This document shows, piece after piece, positions 12,013 through 24,897 of a stretch of DNA of 64,000 bases. Made by a program: the position numbers and the translations under genes. Each line of letters opens with the position of its first letter. Within the stretch, counting starts at the first letter, position 1. Below the pieces are notes generated by a model that was not told the DNA's origin, made no database searches, and saw only the letters and a list, made by a program, of their open reading frames with translations. This DNA comes from Auanema rhodensis (lineage: Eukaryota > Nematoda > Chromadorea > Rhabditida > Rhabditidae): NCBI GenBank assembly GCA_964057225.1, contig OZ059900.1:15515638-15579637 (forward strand), in the 5' to 3' direction.

Positions 12013-13400
12013 TCCAGCATAATAAAATATTTCTCATGGGAAATACTGTGTTTTTGTATTTTTCTAGTGTTCAGCATGTAAAATGCTTCATTTTAGTATG
12101 TAACACGCTGAAATTCGTTGCATTTGACGACTCATATGAACAAAAATCGATTTAATCAATATTAGCCATAAGGGGCGTGCCCTCAGAATATGCTAATTTC
12201 CTTAATTTTCTAACCCCTGTTTTTTTGTCGTGAAAGTGGAACTAGACGTTGTACGAACAATTTTGAGCTAGGTTTCATTGACATTGCATGAGTTTGAACA
12301 CATGAAATCGTAAGTCAAAACCTTGTTTACAGCGAAATTTCCAAAAACTGGTTTTCCAGCATAATAGAATATTTCTCATGGGAAATACTGTGTTTTTGTA
12401 TTTTTCTAGTGTTCAGCATGTAAAATGCTTCATTTTAGTATGTAACACGCTGAAATTCGTTGCATTTGACGATTCATATGAACAAAAATCGATTTAATCA
12501 ATATTAGCCATAAGGGGCGTGCCCTCAGAATATGCTAATTTCCTTAATTTTCTAACCCCTGTTTTTTTGTCGTGAAAGTGGAACTAGACGTTGTACGAAC
12601 AATTTTGAGCTAGGTTTCATTGACATTGCATGAGTTTGAACACATGAAATCGTAAGTCAAAACCTTGTTTACAGCGAAATTTCCAAAAACTGGTTTTCCA
12701 GCATAATAAAATATTTCTCATGGGAAATACTGTGTTTTTGTATTTTTCTAGTGTTCAGCATGTAAAATGCTTCATTTTAGTATGTAACACGCTGAAATTC
12801 GTTGCATTTGACGACTCATATGAACAAAAATCGATTTAATCAATATTAGCCATAAGGGGCGTGCCCTCAGAATATGCTAATTTCCTTAATTTTCTAATCC
12901 CTGTTTTTTTGTCGTGAAAGTGGAACTAGACATTGTATTAACAATTTTGAGCTAGGTTTCATTGACATTGCATGAGTTTGAACACATGAAATCGTAAGTC
13001 AAAACCTTGTTTACAGCGAAATTTCCAAAAACTGGTTTTCCAGCATAATAAAATATTTCTGATGGGAAATACTGTGTTTTTGTATTTTTCTAGTGTTCAG
13101 CATGTAAAATGCTTCATTTTAGTATGTAACACGCTGAAATTCGTTGCATTTGACGACTCATATGAACAAAAATCGATTTAATCAATATTAGCCATAAGGG
13201 GCGTGCCCTCAGAATATGCTAATTTCCTTAATTTTCTAACCCCTGTTTTTTAGTCGTGAAAGTGGAACTAGACGTTGTACGAACAATTTTGAGCTAGGTT
13301 TCATTGACATTGCATGAGTTTGAACACATGAAATCGTAAGTCAAAACCTTGTTTACAGCGAAATTTCCAAAAACTGGTTTTCCAGCATAATAAAATATTT
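12013..13400 (+). repeat. Long-range duplicated block, partner near 51.0-52.4 kb
   Basis: Rare variants line up with 50999-52386 at a constant offset of 38986 bp (114 monomers, less the net 2-bp indel): tagaat (12367 and 51353), gattcat (12473 and 51459), the TT variant at u284 (near 12937 and 51923) and the A-interrupted T tract (13252 and 52238). A few single-base differences separate the copies, for example aatccctg near 12898, gtgaaat near 51750 and ctgatg near 13061. Exact block ends need alignment. Confidence 0.7.
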
Positions 13401-14564
13401 CTCATGGGAAATACTGTGTTTTTGTATTTTTCTAGTGTTCAGCATGTAAAATGCTTCATTTTAGTATGTAACACGCTGAAATTCGTTGCATTTGACGACT
13501 CATATGAACAAAAATCGATTTAATCAATATTAGCCATAAGGGGCGTGCCCTCAGAATATGCTAATTTCCTTAATTTTCTAACCCCAGTTTTTTTGTCGTG
13601 AAAGTGGAACTAGACGTTGTACGAACAATTTTGAGCTAGGTTTCATTGACATTGCATGAGTTTGAACACATGAAATCGTAAGTCAAAACCTTGTTTACAG
13701 CGAAATTTTCAAAAACTGGTTTTCCAGCATAATAAAATATTTCTCATGGGAAATACTGTGTTTTTGTATTTTTCTAGTGTTCAGCATGTAAAATGCTTCA
13801 TTTTAGTATGTAACACGCTGAAATTCGTTGCATTTGACGACTCATATGAACAAAAATCGATTTAATCAATATTAGCCATAAGGGGCGTGCCCTCAGAATA
13901 TGCTAATTTCCTTAATTTTCTAACCCCTGTTTTTTTGTCGTGAAAGTGGAACTAGACGTTGTACGAACAATTTTGAGCTAGGTTTCATTGACATTGCATG
14001 AGTTTGAACACATGAAATCGTAAGTCAAAACCTTGTTTACAGCGAAATTTCCAAAAACTGGTTTTCCAGCATAATAAAATATTTCTCATGGGAAATACTG
14101 TGTTTTTGTATTTTTCTAGTGTTCAGCATGTAAAATGCTTCATTTTAGTATGTAACACGCTGAAATTCGTTGCATTTGACGACTCATATGAACAAAAATC
14201 GATTTAATCAATATTAGCCATAAGGCGCGTGCCCTCAGAATATGCTAATTTCCTTAATTTTCTAACCCCTGTTTTTTAGTCGTGAAAGTGGAACTAGACG
14301 TTGTACGAACAATTTTGAGCTAGGTTTCATTGACATTGCATGAGTTTGAACACATGAAATCGTAAGTCAAAACCTTGTTTACAGCGAAATTTCCAAAAAC
14401 TGGTTTTCCAGCATAATAAAATATTTCTGATGGGAAATACTGTGTTTTTGTATTTTTCTAGTGTTCAGCATGTAAAATGCTTCATTTTAGTATGTAACAC
14501 GCTGAAATTCGTTGCATTTGACGACTCATATGAACAAAAATCGATTTAATCAATATTAGCCATA

Positions 14565-17100
14565 AAGGGCGTGCCCTCAGAATATGCTAATTTCCTTAAT
14601 TTTCTAACCCCTGTTTTTTTGTCGTGAAAGTGGAACTAGACATTGTATTAACAATTTTGAGCTAGGTTTCATTGACATTGCATGAGTTTGAACACATGAA
14701 ATCGTAAGTCAAAACCTTGTTTACAGCGAAATTTCCAAAAACTGGTTTTCCAGCATAATAAAATATTTCTCATGGGTATTACTGTGTTTTTGTATTTTTC
14801 TAGTGTTCAGCATGTAAAATGCTTCATTTTAGTATGTAACACGCTGAAATTCGTTGCATTTGACGACTCATATGAACAAAAATCGATTTAATCAATATTA
14901 GCCATAAGGGGCGTGCCCTCAGAATATGCTAATTTCCTTAATTTTCTAACCCCTGTTTTTTTGTCGTGAAAGTGGAACTAGACGTTGTACGAACAATTTT
15001 GAGCTAGGTTTCATTGACATTGCATGAGTTTGAACACATGAAATCGTAAGTCAAAACCTTGTTTACAGCGAAATTTCCAAAAACTGGTTTTCCAGCATAA
15101 TAAAATATTTCTCATGGGAAATACTGTGTTTTTGTATTTTTCTAGTGTTCAGCATGTAAAATGCTTCATTTTAGTATGTAACACGCTGAAATTTGTTGCA
15201 TTTGACGACTCATATGAACAAAAATCGATTTAATCAATATTAGCCATAAGGGGCGTGCCCTCAGAATATGCTAATTTCCTTAATTTTCTAACCCCTGTTT
15301 TTTTGTCGTGAAAGTGGAACCAGACGTTGTATTAACAATTTTGAGCTAGGTTTCATTGACATTGCATGAGTTTGAACACATGAAATCGTAAGTCAAAACC
15401 TTGTTTACAGCGAAATTTCCAAAAACTGGTTTTCCAGCATAATAAAATATTTCTCATGGGAAATACTGTGTTTTTGTATTTTTCTAGTGTTCAGCATGTA
15501 AAATGCTTCATTTTAGTATGTAACACGCTGAAATTCGTTGCATTTGACGACTCATATGAACAAAAATCGATTTAATCAATATTAGCCATAAAGGGCGTGC
15601 CCTCAGAATATGCTAATTTCCTTAATTTTCTAACCCCTGTTTTTTTGTCGTGAAAGTGGAACTAGACATTGTATTAACAATTTTGAGCTAGGTTTCATTG
15701 ACATTGCATGAGTTTGAACACATGAAATCGTAAGTCAAAACCTTGTTTACAGCGAAATTTCCAAAAACTGGTTTTCCAGCATAATAAAATATTTCTCATG
15801 GGTATTACTGTGTTTTTGTATTTTTCTAGTGTTCAGCATGTAAAATGCTTCATTTTAGTATGTAACACGCTGAAATTCGTTGCATTTGACGACTCATATG
15901 AACAAAAATCGATTTAATCAATATTAGCCATAAAGGGCGTGCCCTCAGAATATGCTAATTTCCTTAATTTTCTAACCCCTGTTTTTTTGTCGTGAAAGTG
16001 GAACTAGACATTGTATTAACAATTTTGAGCTAGGTTTCATTGACATTGCATGAGTTTGAACACATGAAATCGTAAGTCAAAACCTTGTTTACAGCGAAAT
16101 TTCCAAAAACTGGTTTTCCAGCATAATAAAATATTTCTCATGGGTATCACTGTGTTTTTGTATTTTTCTAGTGTTCAGCATGTAAAATGCTTCATTTTAG
16201 TATGTAACACGCTGAAATTCGTTGCATTTGACGACTCATATGAACAAAAATCGATTTAATCAATATTAGCCATAAAGGGCGTGCCCTCAGAATATGCTAA
16301 TTTCCTTAATTTTCTAACCCCTGTTTTTTTGTCGTGAAAGTGGAACTAGACATTGTATTAACAATTTTGAGCTAGGTTTCATTGACATTGCATGAGTTTG
16401 AACACATGAAATCGTAAGTCAAAACCTTGTTTACAGCGAAATTTCCAAAAACTGGTTTTCCAGCATAATAAAATATTTCTCATGGGTATTACTGTGTTTT
16501 TGTATTTTTCTAGTGTTCAGCATGTAAAATGCTTCATTTTAGTATGTAACACGCTGAAATTCGTTGCATTTGACGACTCATATGAACAAAAATCGATTTA
16601 ATCAATATTAGCCATAAGGGGCGTGCCCTCAGAATATGCTAATTTCCTTAATTTTCTAACCCCTGTTTTTTTGTCGTGAAAGTGGAACTAGACGTTGTAC
16701 GAACAATTTTGAGCTAGGTTTCATTGACATTGCATGAGTTTGAACACATGAAATCGTAAGTCAAAACCTTGTTTACAGCGAAATTTCCAAAAACTGGTTT
16801 TCCAGCATAATAAAATATTTCTCATGGGAAATACTGTGTTTTTGTATTTTTCTAGTGTTCAGCATGTAAAATGCTTCATTTTAGTATGTAACACGCTGAA
16901 ATTTGTTGCATTTGACGACTCATATGAACAAAAATCGATTTAATCAATATTAGCCATAAGGGGCGTGCCCTCAGAATATGCTAATTTCCTTAATTTTCTA
17001 ACCCCTGTTTTTTTGTCGTGAAAGTGGAACCAGACGTTGTACGAACAATTTTGAGCTAGGTTTCATTGACATTGCATGAGTTTGAACACATGAAATCGTA
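14565..17100 (+). repeat. 5-monomer offset duplication with a run of near-identical monomers
   Basis: The rare TTTG change at u146 occurs at 15194 and 16904, 1710 bp (5 x 342) apart, with matching u71T/u73T monomers before each (about 14776 and 16486). Between them, monomers 15733-16074 and 16075-16416 are adjacent near-copies that share u71T, u202A and the TT-type u284 haplotype and differ at 16148. The intervening copies therefore look like single-monomer tandem duplication within a 5-mer frame. Confidence 0.65.
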
Positions 17101-17716
17101 AGTCAAAACCTTGTTTACAGCGAAATTTCCAAAAACTGGTTTTCCAGCATAATAAAATATTTCTCATGGGAAATACTGTGTTTTTGTATTTTTCTAGTGT
17201 TCAGCATGTGAAATGCTTCATTTTAGTATGTAACACGCTGAAATTCGTTGCATTTGACGACTCATATGAACAAAAATCGATTTAATCAATATTAGCCATA
17301 AAGGGCGTGCCCTCAGAATGTGCTAATTTCCTTAATTTTCTAACCCCTGTTTTTTTGTCGTGAAAGTGGAACTAGACGTTGTAGGAACAATTTTGAGCTA
17401 GGTTTCATTGACATTGCATGAGTTTGAACACATGAAATCGTAAGTCAAAACCTTGTTTACAGCGAAATTTCCAAAAACTGGTTTTCCAGCATAATAAAAT
17501 ATTTCTCATGGGAAATACTGTGTTTTTGTATTTTTCTAGTGTTCAGCATGTAAAATGCTTCATTTTAGTATGTAACACGCTGAAATTCGTTGCATTTGAC
17601 GACTCATATGAACAAAAATCGATTTAATCAATATTAGCCATAAGGGGCGTGCCCTCAGAATATGCTAATTTCCTTAATTTTCTAACCCCTGTTTTTTTGT
17701 CGTGAAAGTGGAACTA

Positions 17717-19690
17717 GACGTTGTACGAACAATTTTGAGCTAGGTTTCATTGACATTGCATGAGTTTGAACACATGAAATCGTAAGTCAAAACCTTGTTT
17801 ACAGCGAAATTTCCAAAAACTGGTTTTCCAGCATAATAAAATATTTCTCATGGGAAATACTGTGTTTTTGTATTTTTCTAGTGTTCAGCATGTAAAATGC
17901 TTCATTTTAGTATGTAACACGCTGAAATTCGTTGCATTTGACGACTCATATGAACAAAAATCGATTTAATCAATATTAGCCATAAAGGGCGTGCCCTCAG
18001 AATATGCTAATTTCCTTAATTTTCTAACCCCTGTTTTTTTGTCGTGAAAGTGGAACTAGACATTGTATTAACAATTTTGAGCTAGGTTTCATTGACATTG
18101 CATGAGTTTGAACACATGAAATCGTAAGTCAAAACCTTGTTTACAGCGAAATTTCCAAAAACTGGTTTTCCAGCATAATAAAATATTTCTCATGGGTATT
18201 ACTGTGTTTTTGTATTTTTCTAGTGTTCAGCATGTAAAATGCTTCATTTTAGTATGTAACACGCTGAAATTCGTTGCATTTGACGACTCATATGAACAAA
18301 AATCGATTTAATCAATATTAGCCATAAGGGGCGTGCCCTCAGAATATGCTAATTTCCTTAATTTTCTAACCCCTGTTTTTTTGTCGCGAAAGTGGAACTA
18401 GACGTTGTACGAACAATTTTGAGCTAGGTTTCATTGACATTGCATGAGTTTGAACACATGAAATCGTAAGTCAAAACCTTGTTTACAGCGAAATTTCCAA
18501 AAACTGGTTTTCCAGCATAATAAAATATTTCTCATGGGAAATACTGTGTTTTTGTATTTTTCTAGTGTTCAGCATGTAAAATGCTTCATTTCAGTATGTA
18601 ACACGCTGAAATTCGTTGCATTTGACGACTCATATGAACAAAAATCGATTTAATCAATATTAGCCATAAAGGGCGTGCCCTCAGAATATGCTAATTTCCT
18701 TAATTTTCTAACCCCTGTTTTTTTGTCGTGAAAGTGGAACTAGACATTGTATTAACAATTTTGAGCTAGGTTTCATTGACATTGCATGACTTTGAACACA
18801 TGAAATCGTAAGTCAAAACCTTGTTTACAGCGAAATTTCCAAAAACTGGTTTTCCAGCATAATAAAATATTTCTCATGGGTATTACTGTGTTTTTGTATT
18901 TTTCTAGTGTTCAGCATGTAAAATGCTACATTTTAGTATGTAACACGCTGAAATTCGTTGCATTTGACGACTCATATGAACAAAAATCGATTTAATCAAT
19001 ATTAGCCATAAGGGGCGTGCCCTCAGAATATGCTAATTTCCTTAATTTTCTAACCCCTGTTTTTTTGTCGTGAAAGTGGAACTAGACGTTGTACGAACAA
19101 TTTTGAGCTAGGTTTCATTGACATTGCATGAGTTTGAACACATGAAATCGTAAGTCAAAACCTTGTTTACAGCGAAATTTCCAAAAACTGGTTTTCCAGC
19201 ATAATAAAATATTTCTCATGGGAAATACTGTGTTTTTGTATTTTTCTAGTGTTCAGCATGTAAAATGCTTCATTTTAGTATGTAACACGCTGAAATTCGT
19301 TGCATTTGACGACTCATATGAACAAAAATCGATTTAATCAATATTAGCCATAAAGGGCGTGCCCTCAGAATATGCTAATTTCCTTAATTTTCTAACCCCT
19401 GTTTTTTTGTCGTGAAAGTGGAACTAGACGTTGTAGGAACAATTTTGAGCTAGGTTTCATTGACATTGCATGAGTTTGAACACATGAAATCGTAAGTCAA
19501 AACCTTGTTTACAGCGAAATTTTCAAAAACTGGTTTTCCAGCATAATAAAATATTTCTCATGGGAAATACTGTGTTTTTGTATTTTTCTAGTGTTCAGCA
19601 TGTAAAATGCTTCATTTTAGTATGTAACACGCTGAAATTCGTTGCATTTGACGACTCATATGAACAAAAATCGATTTAATCAATATTAGC
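17717..19690 (+). repeat. Long-range duplicated block, partner near 59.4-61.4 kb
   Basis: Alignment to about 59439-61412 holds at offset 41722 (122 monomers, less 2 bp). Shared rare markers are gtcgcg (18387 and 60109), gactttg (about 18790 and 60512), tgctaca (18928 and 60650), u284G (about 19436 and 61158) and ttttc at u29 (about 19523 and 61245). Differences seen include 18594 (tttcag) and 61074 (catgaa). Sharing across 41.7 kb, when the intervening 27 kb is of different types, suggests that the outer array is older than the centre. Confidence 0.7.
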
Positions 19691-22600
19691 CATAAGGGGC
19701 GTGCCCTCAGAATATGCTAATTTCCTTAATTTTCTAACCCCTGTTTTTTTGTCGTGAAAGTGGAACTAGACGTTGTACGAACAATTTTGAGCTAGGTTTC
19801 ATTGACATTGCATGAGTTTGAACACATGAAATCGTAAGTCAAAACCTTGTTTACAGCGAAATTTCCAAAAACTGGTGTTCCAGCATAATAAAATATTTCT
19901 CATGGGAAATACTGTGTTTTTGTATTTTTCTAGTGTTCAGCATGTAAAATGCTTCATTTTAGTATGTAACACGCTGAAATTCGTTGCATTTGACGACTCA
20001 TATGAACAAAAATCGATTTAATCAATATTAGCCATAAGGGGCGTGCCCTCAGAATATGCTAATTTCCTTAATTTTCTAACCCCTGTTTTTTTGTCGTGAA
20101 AGTGGAACCAGACGTTGTACGAACAATTTTGAGCTAGGTTTCATTGACATTGCATGAGTTTGAACACATGAAATCGTAAGTCAAAACCTTGTTTACAGCG
20201 AAATTTCCAAAAACTGGTTTTCCAGCATAATAAAATATTTCTCATGGGAAATACTGTGTTTTTGTATTTTTCTAGTGTTCAGCATGTGAAATGCTTCATT
20301 TTAGTATGTAACACGCTGAAATTCGTTGCATTTGACGACTCATATGAACAAAAATCGATTTAATCAATATTAGCCATAAAGGGCGTGCCCTCAGAATATG
20401 CTAATTTCCTTAATTTTCTAACCCCTGTTTTTTTGTCGTGAAAGTGGAACTAGACGTTGTAGGAACAATTTTGAGCTAGGTTTCATTGACATTGCATGAG
20501 TTTGAACACATGAAATCGTAAGTCAAAACCTTGTTTACAGCGAAATTTCCAAAAACTGGTTTTCCAGCATAATAAAATATTTCTCATGGGAAATACTGTG
20601 TTTTTGTATTTTTCTAGTGTTCAGCATGTGAAATGCTTCATTTTAGTATGTAACACGCTGAAATTCGTTGCATTTGACGACTCATATGAACAAAAATCGA
20701 TTTAATCAATATTAGCCATAAGGGGCGTGCCCTCAGAATATGCTAATTTCCTTAATTTTCTAACCCCTGTTTTTTTGTCGTGAAAGTGGAACTAGACGTT
20801 GTACGAACAATTGTGAGCTAGGTTTCATTGACATTGCATGAGTTTGAACACATGAAATCGTAAGTCAAAACCTTGTTTACAGCGAAATTTCCAAAAACTG
20901 GTTTTCCAGCATAATAAAATATTTCTCATGGGAAATACTGTGTTTTTGTATTTTTCTAGTGTTCAGCATGTAAAATGCTTCATTTTAGTATGTAACACGC
21001 TGAAATTCGTTGCATTTGACGACTCATATGAACAAAAATCGATTTAATCAATATTAGCCATAAAGGGCGTGCCCTTAGAATATGCTAATTTCCTTAATTT
21101 TCTAACCCCTGTTTTTTTGTCGTGAAAGTGGAACTAGACATTGTATTAACAATTTTGAGCTAGGTTTCATTGACATTGCATGAGTTTGAACACATGAAAT
21201 CGTAAGTCAAAACCTTGTTTACAGCGAAATTTCCAAAAACTGGTTTTCCAGCATAATAAAATATTTCTCATGGGAAATACTGTGTTTTTGTATTTTTCTA
21301 GTGTTCAGCATGTGAAATGCTTCATTTTAGTATGTAACACGCTGAAATTCGTTGCATTTGACGACTCATATGAACAAAAATCGATTTAATCAATATTAGC
21401 CATAAAGGGCGTGCCCTCAGAATATGCTAATTTCCTTAATTTTCTAACCCCTGTTTTTTTGTCGTGAAAGTGGAACTAGACGTTGTAGGAACAATTTTGA
21501 GCTAGGTTTCATTGACATTGCATGAGTTTGAACACATGAAATCGTAAGTCAAAACCTTGTTTACAGCGAAATTTCCAAAAACTGGTTTTCCAGCATAATA
21601 AAATATTTCTCATGGGAAATACTGTGTTTTTGTATTTTTCTAGTGTTCAGCATGTAAAATGCTTCATTTTAGTATGTAACACGCTGAAATTCGTTGCATT
21701 TGACGACTCATATGAACAAAAATCGATTTAATCAATATTAGCCATAAAGGGCGTGCCCTCAGAATATGCTAATTTCCTTAATTTTCTAACCCCTGTTTTT
21801 TTGTCGTGAAAGTGGAACTAGACATTGTATTAACAATTTTGAGCTAGGTTTCATTGACATTGCATGAGTTTGAACACATGAAATCGTAAGTCAAAACCTT
21901 GTTTACAGCGAAATTTCCAAAAACTGGTTTTCCAGCATAATAAAATATTTCTCATGGGTATTACTGTGTTTTTGTATTTTTCTAGTGTTCAGCATGTAAA
22001 ATGCTTCATTTTAGTATGTAACACGCTGAAATTCGTTGCATTTGACGACTCATATGAACAAAAATCGATTTAATCAATATTAGCCATAAGGGGCGTGCCC
22101 TCAGAATATGCTAATTTCCTTAATTTTCTAACCCCTGTTTTTTTGTCGTGAAAGTGGAACTAGACGTTGTACGAACAATTTTGAGCTAGGTTTCATTGAC
22201 ATTGCATGAGTTTGAACACATGAAATCGTAAGTCAAAACCTTGTTTACAGCGAAATTTCCAAAAACTGGTTTTCCAGCATAATAAAATATTTCTCATGGG
22301 AAATACTGTGTTTTTGTATTTTTCTAGTGTTCAGCATGTAAAATGCTTCATTTTAGTATGTAACACGCTGAAATTCGTTGCATTTGACGACTCATATGAA
22401 CAAAAATCGATTTAATCAATATTAGCCATAAGGGGCGTGCCCTCAGAATATGCTAATTTCCTTAATTTTCTAACCCCTGTTTTTTTGTCGTGAAAGTGGA
22501 ACCAGACGTTGTACGAACAATTTTGAGCTAGGTTTCATTGACATTGCATGAGTTTGAACACATGAAATCGTAAGTCAAAACCTTGTTTACAGCGAAATTT

Positions 22601-24897
22601 CCAAAAACTGGTTTTCCAGCATAATAAAATATTTCTCATGGGAAATACTGTGTTTTTGTATTTTTCTAGTGTTCAGCATGTAAAATGCTTCATTTTAGTA
22701 TGTAACACGCTGAAATTCGTTGCATTTGACGACTCATATGAACAAAAATCGATTTAATCAATATTAGCCATAAGGGGCGTGCCCTCAGAATATGCTAATT
22801 TCCTTAATTTTCTAACCCCTGTTTTTTTGTCGTGAAAGTGGAACTAGACGTTGTACGAACAATTTTGAGCTGGGTTTCATTGACATTGCATGAGTTTGAA
22901 CACATGAAATCGTAAGTCAAAACCTTGTTTACAGCGAAATTTCCAAAAACTGGTTTTCCAGCATAATAAAATATTTCTCATGAGAAATACTGTGTTTTTG
23001 TATTTTTCTAGTGTTCAGCATGTAAAATGCTTCATTTTAGTATGTAACACGCTGAAATTCGTTGCATTTGACGACTCATATGAACAAAAATCGATTTAAT
23101 CAATATTAGCCATAAGGGGCGTGCCCTCAGAATATGCTAATTTCCTTAATTTTCTAACCCCTGTTTTTTTGTCGTGAAAGTGGAACTAGACGTTGTACGA
23201 ACAATTTTGAGCTAGGTTTCATTTACATTGCATGAGTTTGAACACATGAAATCGTAAGTCAAAACCTTGTTTACAGCGAAATTTCCAAAAACTGGTTTTC
23301 CAGCATAATAAAATATTTCTCATGGGAAATACTGTGTTTTTGTATTTTTCTAGTGTTCAGCATGTAAAATGCTTCATTTTAGTATGTAACACGCTGAAAT
23401 TCGTTGCATTTGATGACTCATATGAACAAAAATCGATTTAATCAATATTAGCCATAAGGGGCGTGCCCTCAGAATATGCTAATTTCCTTAATTTTCTAAC
23501 CCCTGTTTTTTTGTCGTGAAAGTGGAACTAGACGTTGTACGAACAATTTTGAGCTGGGTTTCATTGACATTGCATGAGTTTGAACACATGAAATCGTAAG
23601 TCAAAACCTTGTTTACAGCGAAATTTCCAAAAACTGGTTTTCCAGCATAATAAAATATTTCTCATGGGAAATACTGTGTTTTTGTATTTTTCTAGTGTTC
23701 AGCATGTAAAATGCTTCATTTTAGTATGTAACACGCTGAAATTCGTTGCATTTGACGACTCATATGAACAAAAATCGATTTAATCAATATTAGCCATAAG
23801 GGGCGTGCCCTCTGAATATGCTAATTTCCTTAATTTTCTAACCCCTGTTTTTTTGTCGTGAAAGTGGAACTAGACGTTGTACGAACAATTTTGAGCTAGG
23901 TTTCATTGACATTGCATGAGTTTGAACACATGAAATCGTAAGTCAAAACCTTGTTAACAGCGAAATTTCCAAAAACTGGTTTTTCAGCATAATAAAATAT
24001 TTCTCATGAGAAATACTGTGTTTTTGTATTTTTCTAGTGTTCAGCATGTAAAATGCTTCATTTTAGTATGTAACACGCTGAAACTCGTTGCATTTGACGA
24101 CTCATATGAACAAAAATCGATTTAATCAATATTAGCCATAAGGGGCGTGCCCTCAGAATATGCTAATTTCCTTAATTTTCTAACCCCTGTTTTTTTGTCG
24201 TGAAAGTGGAACCAGACGTTGTACGAACAATTTTGAGCTAGGTTTCATTGACATTGCATGAGTTTGAACACATGAAATCGTAAGTCAAAACCTTGTTTAC
24301 AGCGAAATTTCCAAAAACTGGTTTTCCAGCATAATAAAATATTTCTCATGGGAAATACTGTGTTTTTGTATTTTTCTAGTGTTCAGCATGTAAAATGCTT
24401 CATTTTAGTATGTAACACGCTGAAATTCGTTGCATTTGACGACTCATATGAACAAAAACCGATTTAATCAATATTAGCCATAAGGGGCGTGCCCTCAGAA
24501 TATGCTAATTTCCTTAATTTTCTAACCCCTGTTTTTTTGTCGTGAAAGTGGAACCAGACGTTGTACGAACAATTTTGAGCTAGGTTTCATTGACATTGCA
24601 TGAGTTTGAACACATGAAATCGTAAGTCAAAACCTTGTTTACAGCGAAATTTCCAAAAACTGGTTTTCCAGCATAATAAAATATTTCTCATGGGAAATAC
24701 TGTGTTTTTGTATTTTTCTAGTGTTCAGCATGTAAAATGCTTCATTTTAGTATGTAACACGCTGAAATTCGTTGCATTTGACGACTCATATGAACAAAAA
24801 TCGATTTAATCAATATTAGCCATAAGGGGCGTGCCCTCAGAATATGCTAATTTCCTTAATTTTCTAACCCCTGTTTTTTTGTCGTGAAAGTGGAACC

